Shown: piece after piece, positions 35,352 through 47,719 of the stretch
How positions within the stretch are numbered: the stretch's first letter is position 1
Layout: each line of letters starts with the position of its first letter
Origin: Xiphophorus maculatus
Lineage: Eukaryota; Chordata; Actinopteri; Cyprinodontiformes; Poeciliidae
Reading direction: 5' to 3'
NCBI RefSeq assembly: GCF_002775205.1
Contig: NC_036450.1
Coordinates: 25,384,288-25,448,287, forward strand
Length of the DNA stretch: 64,000 nt
The notes under the pieces: generated by a model
What the model saw: the letters and a program-made list of their open reading frames with translations, nothing else
What the model was told of the DNA's origin: nothing
Databases searched by the model: none
Program-made: the position numbers and the translations under genes

Positions 35352-38300
35352 CTTGTGGACTGAGCCGAAGAGCGCCGCCCGGCCCCCCGTCTGCACCCAC
35401 TTCAGCGTGTGCGTGCATACCAGTGTTTTTGTTCGTCTTTTGTCTTTTAAGTGTCCTACTGTACTCTGAGGTCCTTTCAGTGCAGTGTGGAGGTGCATGA
35501 AGGAACATGGTGAGTGAAGTACAAAAAGAGCCTAACAGGCACCGACTCCACAGGCCAGCATTTCAAGCACAAGCCTCAGACTGGGGAGGGAACGTTTGGG
35601 GGGGCAGGCGGTGTGCATGAGGAAGATGATGGAAACTGAGGGATTCCAACATTAACTTTACTGTAGCTGCTTCATGTTGCCATATGCATTTGAAATATTT
35701 AGTGGAAAGGAGCAGGTTCCCTTCTGTAAGTCGAAGACATCAGTGCAACCAAACTACAAAAGAAATCTGCTCAGTGTGACACAGTAGCTGTGTTTCCAGT
35801 GACCATGTAATTGCACCGTTTGACATTTTGAATATAAACACCAATTTTGAAAACTAATTTCTTGATAAAGCGTTTTGGCGCTTTGATGGTTTGGTTTTTG
35901 GTCATATGGATATCAGTTTACTTAGCAAAACACTTTTCCCGCATCACACCAGCCTCATGGATCAACAACTGGATGTTGCCTCTGGCGCCAACCACGAAGA
36001 AGAAGACGACAGGAAGTAGTTGGCATGTTTTTTAATGAGTTATTGTGTGACCAAACTTATTGATGTGCGATTTTAATTTAGATTTTTACTGAAGGGAAAC
36101 GGCACAATTGCAAAATAGTTTTTTGTCGACATTAGCGGAATATTGACAAAGTTTTGCGCACATTTGTAATGGAAACACAGCTATGTGATGTCACTTATAT
36201 TAGAAGATTAAAGGTCCTCACACATACAGAGTCAAGCAATATTGTGACAACATGTAACTGAAATGTATCCGTTTATCAGCCTCACTTTACTATTGTTTGG
36301 TTTTTATTCCTCTCAGCCCAAAGTTAGTCTGGTGGTCAAACAACGATTTTTAAAGATAACATTAATGGCTACTTGGGAAAAACCTCGTCACATCTGTATG
36401 TATGAAGCTCTTTAGTTTTTTTTATGGTATTTCAAAATATTTTTATGTCATCAAAGACATAAAAATCAAAACCAACATCATCCCTTTGTCAATCCTTAAA
36501 TGATTTATTTCTTCCTTTCTCTGACTATCAGGAAGGAGAGAAAGAATTAGGACTGGGAATCTGAACACAGCACAAAAGTAACTTCCTGGTATTATTAGTT
36601 TAAATAGATCTAAGTCAATACATTTTATACTCTGAGTAAATTTTACAAAAAATCTAATATAATCTAATATAAATAGAATTTGCTGTTAAGTTGCAGCTCA
36701 TGTTGTCCAGGCTGTGTATCAGATTTAGAATCCGTGTCAGAAGCGAAAGCAACAAGAAAGTGCCTTGAAGTGCAGCGCCACTTTTGGCCAACAGTGGTTA
36801 GTATCGTACTGAAAGATATATTTTTCTGACAATTCATCCACACATCTGTTCAAATTGATCCTAGCTATCACACAGTGCAGTGAGCTCAGTTTATTATTCA
36901 AATTAGTTTAAAATGTTTTCTAGGGAAACCCAGCACATCGCATCGAGTCGTTGACTTGCAGAAGCAGCATGTCAACATCCAAAACATTCTGCCAAATCGA
37001 CAGAAGCCGTTCACTGCACAAAACAATCTACCTCTTCTTCCTCCATCAGCACCTGAATCCTGAACCTTTGAGATGAAGCTGGCAAAAAAATGATCTAGAA
37101 TAATGGGGTCCAAATGTTTTGAGAAAAGTTTTTTTTTTTTAAACTAATCATTCACTATTTTCTTATTCATTCAATATTTTAATAAAATAAATAAAATAAG
37201 TCATATGTATATTAGCAAACGGAAGCGCAAATCGTTGTGGATCCAAAGCTAAAGGCGCATTTATCCCATTGAAATAAAAGCATTGCGTTTCCCATGATGA
37301 TGTATTAGGGCCATTTTAGAAAGAACAGAAAAAGGAGTATATTTACACCCAAAAAGTCAGAAATGTCGGGATTAATCGCAGATATGTTTTAGAAAAAACA
37401 AGGACATTTCTGAGCCTGTAAGGTAGAAGATTTGCTAGAAAACCTCAGAAATTTTCTAGAAAAAGCTTCTGAGTTTCAAAAGTAATAATTTTTGGATTTT
37501 TGGAAATGTTCTAATTTTTCTAGAAAATTCTGAGACCCAAAATACGCTGTTGTAGTTTCCAAATTCTTTTGGCCTTGATTGGAGAAAGAAACGATGAGAA
37601 TGCTATAAAATCACGGTTATTTATTTTTTACTAGCCTGACATTTACACTGTGAGAAGACTTTAATAAGTCGGGGGGAAAAATTGGCCCTAATTGAAAAGC
37701 AAAAAGTCTCTGTCAGCATCAACCACCTTAGCTGCATTCTTGAATTTCCATCGTAGGACGTATGAAATCAGTCCACTAACACTGTTGGTTTTGCTTTCTA
37801 TGTCATTTACTAGAAAATGATGCAACTAAAACAACAAAAACTGACCAGTTCTGGTGACACTTGGTGCAATCGCAGCATCATTGTTGTCTGCGACGTGCTT
37901 CAGCACTGTGGGAAAATAAAAAGTTTTAAATCTCCCGCCACACCAGCACCACCACCGTTCCTTCCCTCTGTCGGGGCTTTCAGAGCTGTGTGTGCGATGG
38001 CCTTTTCTGCCATTGTATGTTTTTAAATGGTTTGACATGTATAACCCATCCAGACGCGGGTTTATGTACTGTATAATCAGCTGTTTTCATTAGAGAACGT
38101 GTGTGTATCAAAAGAATTGTTAATCATGGTAACTTTGTCATTAGTTGGATAATGGATCATTGTTGGCACTGTATACATTCTATATGTTAGAAAACTATAA
38201 AGCTGTTGTAAGAAAAAAAAAAAAGAAAAACTTCACACATAGGCACATGACGCATGTATGACAGAAACTAGTCATCTGACACTAGGTCAGGCAGTGAAAC

Positions 38301-38692
38301 ATGCAACGGTTGGTTCCTAATTCTACTTTGTAAAGCTGAAGTTTGTTTTTTATTGTTTTTTTTTTTCTATGATCAGTTTTGCAACCGTACCCTTTGTGGT
38401 CCAGCGTTGCCTTAACGAGGTAACTACAGCAAAAATGTTCTTTGCCAATTTGAGCAACAGCGATATTATATTTGGAAACGATGGACTATTTAACTGCAAA
38501 TTTGCTAGAAAGGAAGAAGAAGAAAAAGCTTTTTTAAATATGTAAACTACTCCACATATTTTGTAGCACATTGTAATTGCCATTATTTTCTATTTATTTT
38601 TTAATCATAATCATCATTGTACCCACATTTACTTTGTCTCCCCTGCCCCTCCCACCTCTGAATCTAAATTAAAAGTCACTTTATTTGGCAAA
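35352..38692 (+). other. zmiz2: Probable zmiz2 3' UTR
   Basis: No other gene is seen downstream before the spacer repeats. A late ATTAAA (38668-38673) is followed at a normal distance by a T/GT-rich stretch and is my preferred polyadenylation signal; several earlier AATAAA hits (about 37178 and 37272) are alternatives. The segment contains a MITE at 35785-36183. Its extent is inferred. Confidence 0.4.
35785..36183. mobile_element. MITE in zmiz2 3' UTR region
   Basis: Termini TAGCTGTGTTTCCA and its exact reverse complement TGGAAACACAGCTA bound 399 bases; TA at both outer ends. Related GGAAACAC termini occur at about 16110-16182 and 35020-35095. Confidence 0.75.
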
Positions 38693-38699
38693 GACTGTT

Positions 38700-41600
38700 C
38701 GATCTTTCATCTTTATTGAATACGCTTCTTGTCACGCGTGACTGGGATCCTCTTGGCTGGACTTTCTTCATGGCAGTCTTTTAATCCGAACACTTTCATT
38801 ATTGATTAAACAAAGGTGGAGTTAAAATGCTTTTACAAATCAACAGTGATGATCAAATGTGTTGTTTGTTTTTATTACAAAAACATACCATTTCTAGAAA
38901 ATGACAAAAACTGGTGAGCATAAAAATGAGATCGCTTAAATATTCATGACCTTTTAAGTGGCTAATGTAATTCAACAGAGGTCCAGCCAAGTGGTTCTAG
39001 TAGATCAGTCTCAAAATGACTGATTTGTAAAACAGTCCCTTCAGATTTTCGCGATTGTGGAAATTCTTGCAGAATAATCAGATCTCCACAATTTTTCGAA
39101 CTGGCGCGTACTTGTGAGGGGTTTTTTTTTGTTCCAGATTTTCCGCAAAAATGGTAAAAAAATATTGGGTTTCTGCTGCCTCAGACTGACTTGGTTTGAA
39201 GTCATAGCCTGTGATCGACATGGCGAGTAACAAACAGTTACATTTACCATCACACGTCAGCACAAAGGATCGAATAAAGCAGTGTGTCTCTGCTTTCCAT
39301 GAGATTTGAGGAAAGTTATTGTAAAAGTCTTCCAAAAACTCCTTTAAAATATTTCCAAAGTGCCACCGCACTCACTCATCATGAATAATTTTGCAAACCT
39401 AAGCTAGTCTGCCATGTTTGGAATTACACAATTGATTGTGAATTATCCGTTACATTGTAGAATGTAGGGGTATTAAATACAAAAAACACGGTAAAACTCA
39501 AAGGATTTTTCTACTTATTTATGACCGATTACAGCATTTATCAAAACAAAGTTGACAATTGTGGTCGTTTCTCACCGTAACAAGACCAAGTTGAAGAACA
39601 CAGATTAAGGCATGAACATCTCCTTTAGGGGGAATCACAGACAGAGTGGTACAAAAATAAATTCACTGGAATTCCAGTCTTCCTATCGAAGGGCTGTTGC
39701 TAGGAACCACGGGGATATAAACGGCAAGAACAAAGTCACATCACAACAAAGTCACAAATACAAAACATACTGCAGGAAAGCTGAAAGTCACAATGAAAAC
39801 ATTTCCCTCCGTGTTCTTTTAGGAGAGTTCTTAATTGTTTTTTGACTGCCATCTCTATGTTAGTAGCTTAGCTTATTCAGATCAGCAGGTTATGCTGTTA
39901 ATAGGACATCATATATGCTCCTCTGTCTGGAGGAGAACACTGAGCAGAAGAAACATCAGACCTCTGAAGTTTAGCCTAAGCTGTACAAAAGTGTAATCAC
40001 TTAAATGACCTTTTAATGCTGTCTGCTTAGACCGAACATCAAGATGGACAACATTAAAACACAAGATGCAGAAGGCATCAGAAAACAAGCACGTAGTAAA
40101 GACAAACCAAAAGACGCCGGGGACCTGCTAATACCCGTTTGTCACCCAGTTAGAGGGAGTCTTCAGACGTGTTCTGGTACTTTATTTTGGAAAAAGAAAC
40201 ACTGGAGCTCACTGTGATCAACTGGGCCACAACATGGTGAAGGCATGAAGCCATGATCTGTAAACCGCAACATAACACTTAGAAATAGATGTTTTATAAA
40301 GTGTATTCATGATGACATAACAGCCAAATGTGGTATTAAACATTAAAGAAGTGGCAGCTGATGACTCAGAAGATTATGAAGTTATGAAAGTTTTTAACAT
40401 AGAAAGGGTTGTGGAAGGATCAGGCTCCATTCAAGCTTCAGGCTTTATTGTTAAAAAATTGTTGCAAATATTTTTTTAATTTCGGGGAGAGTGAAAAGAA
40501 AACATATCACAGTAACAACATGTTATTAACTTGGCGAGTTTTGATGTAGACAACATATAATACCGCAAAAAGAATTTCCTGTGTTTCAGGAAAACACCAA
40601 TTCTTGATCCACAGGTTTCAAATGTGTTTATTGGTCAAAAGTAGCAAGAATTAAAAATTCCTACCTTTTCAGATGCCTGATCTCACTGCAGCTTTCTTCT
40701 GTTAGTCCCTTTATAAATCTCGACCAAAAGCTGCATTGTGGTTATGGTCTCCAGGGACTATTATGTTCTTGTATTGTGGACAAGAATCAGGAAATTTGGA
40801 CAACACAAACGTTCAAATATATTTCCATGTCCGCTGCTTCATATTTTTAAATCAAAAGCTCCCACTGCTTAAAGAGTCAAAATGGAACCTTGAATTTTGA
40901 TTAAAACATTTGGACTTCTGTCCAAACAAGGAAGTTTCCTGAAAGTAAAAGTTTGGGCTAGGGTTGATGAAGGCAGTTGGTAATGCCTGATTTTTAACAT
41001 CTTTGCTAAGAGTAAATCTGGACAAGACCCCTTTATAGCCCAAAGGTCTGGTTATGACTGACCTGGAATAATGATCTCTATGGGAGACCAGTGTTTGGAG
41101 GGAAGGCAACTTAACATGGTTTCAAACCAAATCCTTAAAGGTTCAGTGAAAAAGCTCATCTATATACTGTATGTGTGGACCTCTATAAGACTTCTATACA
41201 GCTACAAGTTACCACCAATGAGAGCAAGTTTAGTCTTTTCTCTATTGAAACACTGTCAGGAGTTTTAAGTTCTAACAAGCCTTTTTGACCCTTTGCAACT
41301 CTGTCATCTAATCACACTGAGGTACCATGACGGACGTCGGAAGTGAGGGATCTGAGTATCGAACAGACGACTGCGATTGCTTTCCCAAGTTATTTTTGCC
41401 AGTTTAGCCATGCCTTTTACTTGTTCGAGTTGCTGCTATGCATCACCATCATCTTTCAAATCCTCGTCCGTGCAGCACCCTATGACAACATTAGACTACC
41501 AACTCTCTGTTTTTTTGACGAGTTAACATGCGCATAGGTGGCTTGGACGTCCGTCATGGCCATGCGGGCTACTTTCTGAAGAGTGTGAAGTCACATGCAA

Positions 41601-44427
41601 AGGGTCAATATGGAAATATGGGCGGGGTCTGTCCATGCTACTGCAGATAACCAATGAGAGCAGGATAAGCTTTTCTGGGGAGGCAACTTCCCTAAAATGA
41701 TATTTCTAAATTAGCTGAGATCTGTATTCTAGACTTTACAAATCCAAACGTTCATATCCAATATGTACTTTTTCAGCAACGAGACGAACCGTCTGTCTTC
41801 TTACCCAAACTTCGTCTTGCCGATACAATAGCACAGAACAACTCCAGAAAGTATATTTGAAACACTATAGTTGAGGTATTTAACAACAACACTAAAGAGG
41901 ACTTTTAATAAGCTAGCTAATACTGAGAATGTTTTCAGGAAGCACAAGGCTCACTTAGCATCAGTCACAGAGAGCACTGGGTACGACAGGGCTCTGAACA
42001 CCCAACACTTCCTGTCAGCCAGGCAGTTAGTAGCTTTTGCAGTGGCACATATCTGGTATTATTTTGTGACAAAATCCAAGAGACCTTCCAGTCAATGTAA
42101 CACTTAAACACACACTAGACTGGACAGTTTTTAATTCAGCGCAATCCTAGTGCTAATGGACATAGATGAAAGGCCGTGCCTGTTAAAGTATTCCACAGTA
42201 AACCAAAAACGAAACTCTATTCACACCGCAAAAAGCTCTGTTGTTATTTTGAATACCTAACGGCTACAAAGCGTTGCTGGTTTAGATCCATATTACAACT
42301 GCTGCACGACTCAATAGCTCAGGCCAGGGCACTTATTAAACGGAATCATCTGAGTAGTAAAAACAATGCCTATAAATTCACTGTACAAGTTTAGAGCCAT
42401 CTGGTTGTAGAATTGGAGATTGGTATCAACAGAACATCACTTTTCCTGTCAATGTGGGCAGGAGAATGTAAAGCTGGAACTGTGCCTTCACACGGTTCTG
42501 GAACATAGTGCAAGAAGAGGAAAAGAACAAATCATGATGGTGTGTACCGTTTCTTTGTCGCCCTCAAAATGCTTACATGTAAGTCAGTGGGTCCATGAGG
42601 ATACCGGTGTCATCATGACAGTTACGGGGTTAAGCAGCGGGTGCAGTGCACTGCTTCCAAACCCGTTTTTGTTTAAGCGAGGCAGAGTGGGGCAAGGTAG
42701 CGTTGAGGGGGAGCATGGTCAAACATGTTGTCTTGCACCTTACATTTGAGTTGAACTGATTAGGTTTCCAGGAAAGGTGATGATGTCCTAGAGCGCCAAG
42801 TGAACGCATAAATTGTTGCTACGTCGACTCAGCAGCTGAACCAGACCCAACTCTCAACCTGGTAATACCTGAACATAGATACCAGGGACTTTCTCTGGCA
42901 GAAACCTGCATCCTGTGGTCAGACTGCAGCACATCTGTGCAATTTGGAGTTGTGCATTCCACTCTCCCTAGTTTTGATCTCCAGGCTTAAATGCACAGGA
43001 TCCTTCTTACTATGTTCATGTAGGCTAAATCAGACATTCCAAACATCCAGCTATGTTTTTCAGTTCCCTTAGAAGAATCTGAAATTCTCCATGGCTGGGA
43101 AGACAGAAGAGATACGTCATCCCCTGAGAGCCTTCAGAATCTACCCTGCGGCCAGGAAAAACAGTCGAGAACGTTTCCACTCTTCTTGATGCAAAGGAAA
43201 CTGATCAGACTGACTTCTGATCCCTTCTACCTATAACCGAGGCTAACATTATAAAGAATCAGAACACCCTTAGTAGAATCCCTGGAATGATGTACTAGAG
43301 CCAAGTCCTCATAAATTGCCTCTGGGAATAGTGCGGAAGCCTTCTCTGTTCTACAGCTACAGCTTCCTGAAGGTTCTTCCATAATTCCTTCGAAGTCAAA
43401 CAGTTGATACCTGGTCACTTGATTGCGGGCCGTGAGTATTCGAACACACTGGTTCATACACGCCGCAGACCACCTAGCAACACTCCTCTTGCTTCAGCAT
43501 ACATCACGCCCAGCATTTAGCTGTTCTTGACAGACAAAAACATAGCAGCAGAAGCCATGGCATAGACGAACGTGTATGAAATCATTAATTCGGTAGGTTG
43601 GTATTTAGAATTGAGTAAACTGGAATAAACTGGTAAAGTGAGTAAGTATAAGCCACCTGTGTACTCTGGAATGTGAGAAGTTTAAAGTCGAGGGTCAACC
43701 AAAAAGGAAGTAGATTTTGGTTTCTTCAGAAACTAGTTGGGATTTTACCAAGACTTCCTGTACAAAGGCAATCGCAGTACACTAAACTCTGCTGGATCGA
43801 CTTCTTTGTTTTCAGTGTGGGTTTAATTTTTGTCTCGTGTTTTTTTGGGACTTGAGTTGTGCTTTTAAAACCTCTCCAACCTACATGCCACAGAGTGACG
43901 TTCTATCAATGCTCGTTTACCCATTTTTCCATCAAATCAGTAACTTTTTATCTTTAAAATGTCAATACTCCTAAATCCCAAATGGAAAGTACTTGGTCTG
44001 AAGGATGGAAACGCATCAATTGTTGCATTCTCCAGTTACATGACCTGAAAGTGGCACCCTCTGCTGTTTCCCTGAGGGTTTCCCTGATTTGTCCTTCAGT
44101 AAAAATATGACACGTTAAATGAATGTGTGAATGCTTTAAAGGACAGTGTGAGGCTGTCATTGCCTCCACTAATCAATCTGATGAAACTTGGACCTTCCCT
44201 GGAGAGTGTGACCTTGATGGGCACCGCCAGCAGTACATGTGAAAGAACTGACCAGATAAAAAGAAACAAAGATTACCGTTAGCTCAGGAAAGTGACATTC
44301 AGTCCCCTTTTGCCACTCAGAGCCTCCAGCGTCAGAAAGTCACGTGTTGCTCTGAATTTGTCTCTGTTTCGTGTGTCTGGCTGCTACCTTGGCTTATGAG
44401 TGTGGCTGTGTGTGTATGGGAGGGTTT
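38700..44427. other. Spacer between zmiz2 and dusp26
   Basis: No coding exon recognised on either strand. Contains repeat fragments at about 38870-39240, a MITE at 41285-41608, and AT-rich sequence. Part of 43-44.4 kb may be dusp26 3' UTR, but I could not fix a polyadenylation signal. Confidence 0.5.
41285..41608. mobile_element. MITE with nested inverted repeats
   Basis: Outer ends TTGACCCTTTGCA (41285-41297) and TGCAAAGGGTCAA (41596-41608) are perfect inverted repeats. A second pair, CATGACGGACGTC and GACGTCCGTCATG, lies inside. TTGACCCTTTGCA is a familiar fish MITE terminus. Confidence 0.75.
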
Positions 44428-44639
44428 TCAGCTCTGCGGCGATGTCTTCCGGCTTTCTCTCAGGATGCCGTCCAGTCCATTGAGTTGGCGGAGGAAACCT
44501 CGGTTGGGGATGACGCCTCGGTGGTCTTTGACTGTTCTGATGGCCTCCACCAGCGTCAGGTTCTGTCTGATCATCAGGTAGGCCAGCACCAGAGTGGCTG
44601 AGCGACTTACTCCCACCGTGCAGTGGACCAGCACCTTAC
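44428..44639 (-). CDS. dusp26: dusp26 coding exon 3, catalytic loop and stop (aa 131-200)
   Basis: Contains [19 protein letters not shown], then [16 protein letters not shown], and ends SPQS-stop. The exon starts with GTAAG, which mimics a donor, but phase fixes the acceptor AG at 44641-44640. Confidence 0.95.
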
Positions 44640-47240
44640 CTACACACATGTGCCGGTGTTAAATGATTATGTTTCCAACATGCTAGAGTTATTCTAAGGA
44701 AGAGCTTGTTTTTTTACGTAAAATGCGCCGTCTGGATTGGACCTGCAGGGCTTTTGCACATTTTGTCACATTACAACAAAAAACTTTAATGCACTTCATT
44801 AGGATGTTGACTCATAGACCTTTTATTTCTCACTGTCTGAAGTTCAATCAGACCAAACTTCTCTTGTTTTAGGTCAGCTGGAGGAGACTATGTATGTAAA
44901 CTTCTAATATCGAACACATCAATAAATCAATCTCTGACATATTCTTTCTCTCATTGCTGTGGCATTTAGTAAGTAGGAGTAACTTTGGTCATTCTAACTG
45001 ACCTGAAACAAGAGAGGTTTGATTTAGCTTCAGACAGAAAAAAACAGGTGAATTTGGGTTTTTTTATCCAGTGTATATAAACTTCAACAATGTTTTTACA
45101 AGGCACTCTATGATTTAGATCAATCAATTTCTTTTTTTTGCATCTAACCACTTCGAAATTGGCCTCAATAATCCTCATTTCTACAATAGCCTGGTTCCAT
45201 TTTCTTTTATTATGCTTCTTTTACACGAATATTTAAAATTTTGGCTTGCTAGTCATGTCATTTTCCCCATAAATGTACTCAAATTAAAAGTTGATATTTT
45301 GTTCTAAAATTGGTCAATGTCAGATTATGCTACTGTAATAAATTCCTTTTTTTTTCAGATCTTAATAATCTTTTACAGGGATACCAACAGCTCACGGAGA
45401 GATCTGAACAGTTTTGATCTTGTGTGGAAGTGATGTTATGGCAGAGTTGGTGTTTTGACACTAAACAGTAAGTTCTGGTTGTTTTAGAGTCACTCGTCCT
45501 TTGGAATCTGCCTCAGTCTGATTATGAGAGGTGGTTTGGGCTGATTTTGTTGCCGAGGCATACTACGAATTAGTATTGGTAAAAATGGGAATCAGTCATT
45601 AATGAATGGTTTCTATCTGTACGCCTTCGTATTTACAGATTTACCTCCACTCGAGAGGGCTTTGTGGATAAACTCGGCAGCCGGGTAGAAGTTCACGCTC
45701 ATGTCAAAGGTCGGGGAGTCGTGAGCCTCGATCCCGTGGTAGGTGATGTTCATTCCCGCGTAATACTCGGCTCCGCCTCGCCACTTGCTCTGCGCGCAGT
45801 TCAGAATGTGTGTGATACCGAGTCTGGCCAGCTCACGGCGGTCAGAGGCAATGTTTCTGAGGAGAGGAGAGTTGGATCAGCATTTTCAGTTATTGAGATA
45901 CTGCTCTTCCTAACTGAGGTAACTGAGTTACGCAGCTTGAAGAAGCTGCTATATACTGTATATATATATATAAACTTGAAATGAGAATGTTTACTTTGGT
46001 ATTTCTGTTCACTTGTTTCTAATAAGTGCATTCAGGAGAGTAAAGGGTGCGGTTGCAGTCTTCTTTATTTCAAGCATTGAAATTCCCAATATGCACTTTA
46101 TAACTTTAGTATTGATCTGTAGCAAAACAATGCCTTCAAAATGTAAAGTAACAAATGAAAGACCACGGCATTAAAAATCAATGATTATCATAAAAAAAAA
46201 ACTGTTGCTCTGAGACACTCACTCTCCTTCTCAGACAGCATCATCCATAATATTAAGACCCATATTCATGTGACCATATTCACTATCATTGTAAATCCAT
46301 ACAAATATTACAGAAATCCAGCTACTGTTCAGGCGTTACAGGGATGTTTTTATGTACAGTACAGACCAAATGTTTGGACACACCTTCTAATTCAATGGGT
46401 TTTTTTTATTTTCATGACTATTTATAAGGCAAGAAATCCCACTTATTAACCTGACAGGGCAGGTTGACCTATAAAGTGAAAACCATTTCAGGTGACGACC
46501 TCTTGAAGCTCATCAAGAAAATGCAGAGTGTGTGCAAAGCAGTAATCACAGCAAAAGGTTGTTACTTTGAAGAAACTAGAATATAAGGGGTATTTTCAGT
46601 TGTTTTACACTTTTTTGTTTAGTGCATATTTCCACATGTGTTATTCATAGTTTTGATGCCTTCAGTGTGAATCTACAATGTCAATAGTCATGAAAATAAA
46701 GGAAAGTCATTGAATTAAAAGGTGTGTCCAAACTTTTGGTCTGTACTGTACATGTGGGAGATATTTCATTGCATCAGGTAGTGACTAACTAAAACTAAAA
46801 ACAGAATAAATGTGTTGGTGATATCTCAGCTGATTTATTTATTTTTTTTGTGGTCAGATTCTTTAAACAAAGTTGATGTTCGGGCAGCCTTTGTACATGC
46901 ACACAGAAATGTACAGGAATCTTATGAAGCCAACGTGGTGTTATACTATGGGGAGAGGTTCGCTCAGGAGAATAGTTTGGAGAGTAAACAGGAACCTCTG
47001 CTCTTCTCTGCTGTCTGATGCATCATTCTGGCAATAGCAGCTCTACTGAAAACCAACTCACTGGTCTCCAATGTAGAGCCTGGGCCACACTTCGTCCGCA
47101 TGGTTGCAGGCCGTCTTGCCCGTGTACAGCAGCCTCTCCAGCTCGGACACCGTCAGTGTCGGGGAGTCACGCTCAGCCTCCTTTCGGCTCGGAGACCTGG
47201 AGCTGCTCCGAGACCGAGAGAAGCGGGACATGAACGCCAT
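44428..47240 (-). CDS. dusp26: dusp26, dual-specificity phosphatase 26, three coding exons
   Basis: Atypical dual-specificity phosphatase. Mammalian DUSP26 (MKP-8) acts on MAPKs, p53 and kinesin-associated KAP3, mainly in neural tissue. Exons on the - strand are 47240-47062, 45856-45645 and 44639-44428: 603 nt, 200 aa (human 211). The N-terminus [19 protein letters not shown] and [20 protein letters not shown] are nearly identical to human DUSP26 and separate it from DUSP13 and DUSP29. Catalytic features are intact: general acid D106 in the IEAHDSP motif, and HCTVGVSRS with nucleophile C137 and R143. The start is ATG 47240, immediately preceded by in-frame TAA; an acceptor (TTGTTCAG) lies five bases upstream, so there is a 5' UTR exon. 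The human upstream residues MCPGNWLWAS are absent. Convergent with zmiz2 and head-to-head with ddx56. Confidence 0.94.
44745..45130. repeat. Tc1-derived interspersed repeat, copy 2 (dusp26 intron)
   Basis: Starts GCACATTTTGTCACATTACA and contains CACTGTCTGAAGTTCAATCA and ATCCAGTGTATATAAACTTC. Same family as 22230-22610. Confidence 0.55.
45645..45856 (-). CDS. dusp26: dusp26 coding exon 2 (aa 60-131)
   Basis: Reads [19 protein letters not shown], then [13 protein letters not shown] with general acid D106. Acceptor CTCAG and donor GTAAAT on the minus strand. Confidence 0.94.
46357..46748. mobile_element. Full-length MITE, TA-flanked (dusp26 intron)
   Basis: Left end CAGTACAGACCAAATGTTTG and the reverse complement of the right end CAGTACAGACCAAAAGTTTG differ at one position in the first 30; similarity extends to about 65 bases including TTTATTTTCATGACT. 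TA flanks both ends. Interior non-coding. Confidence 0.88.
47062..47240 (-). CDS. dusp26: dusp26 coding exon 1 (aa 1-60)
   Basis: Basic Arg/Ser-rich N-terminus followed by the DUSP26-type [15 protein letters not shown] segment, ending GD plus two bases of Gln before donor GTGAGT. Confidence 0.94.
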
Positions 47241-47451
47241 TTATGCTGAACAAAAGGAGGAAAACGACCCCATTTATCGCACGGGACTGTATTTAAGCTG
47301 CTTTCAGAGTCATAAATATAAGTATATCCAATAAGATTATATTACCTGTGGCTATGGAGCCTAAAACTTTCTTTGTCTCGTTTTCCCCCATGTCTTCAAA
47401 TTAAAATGCCCTTCTGAGCATATATAAAACGAACCGTGAGTTTTTCTTTAC

Positions 47452-47700
47452 CCAAGTATTGCTTTGCTCTACGACTCAGAAGATGAGCAGGTCGAGCTGC
47501 TCCGCGGCCATGTTGACTCATGTAGCTGCTGTGGGAGGAAGGATGGTTGGTGATGGAGACTACTTCTCTCCACTACGCTGCTCAGCATCCACCAGTTTCT
47601 GCACCGGGCCGCCGCCGTCGCCGCCGCATCTCCGTCCCCGCAACAAGTCGTCGTTAAGACCGTCGCTCCACAGCCACAGCTCCCGTTTACCAATGAAACA
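47452..47700 (-). promoter_or_regulatory. Probable dusp26 5' UTR exon and CpG-rich promoter
   Basis: A CpG-rich block (about 47560-47700) on the minus strand ends at a donor GTAAAG (47451-47446) that would splice to the acceptor five bases before the coding start. The upstream boundary is unknown. Confidence 0.45.
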
Positions 47701-47719
47701 TAAGTAATGTTTACTCAAG

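Noticed and set aside
44635..44640. Possible donor (GTAAGG on the minus strand) at the start of dusp26 exon 3
   Set aside because: Phase and homology require GT AAG as coding sequence after the acceptor AG, so it is not used as a donor.
44428..47240. Assignment of the phosphatase as dusp13 or dusp29
   Set aside because: [30 protein letters not shown] and EAHDSP match DUSP26 much more closely.
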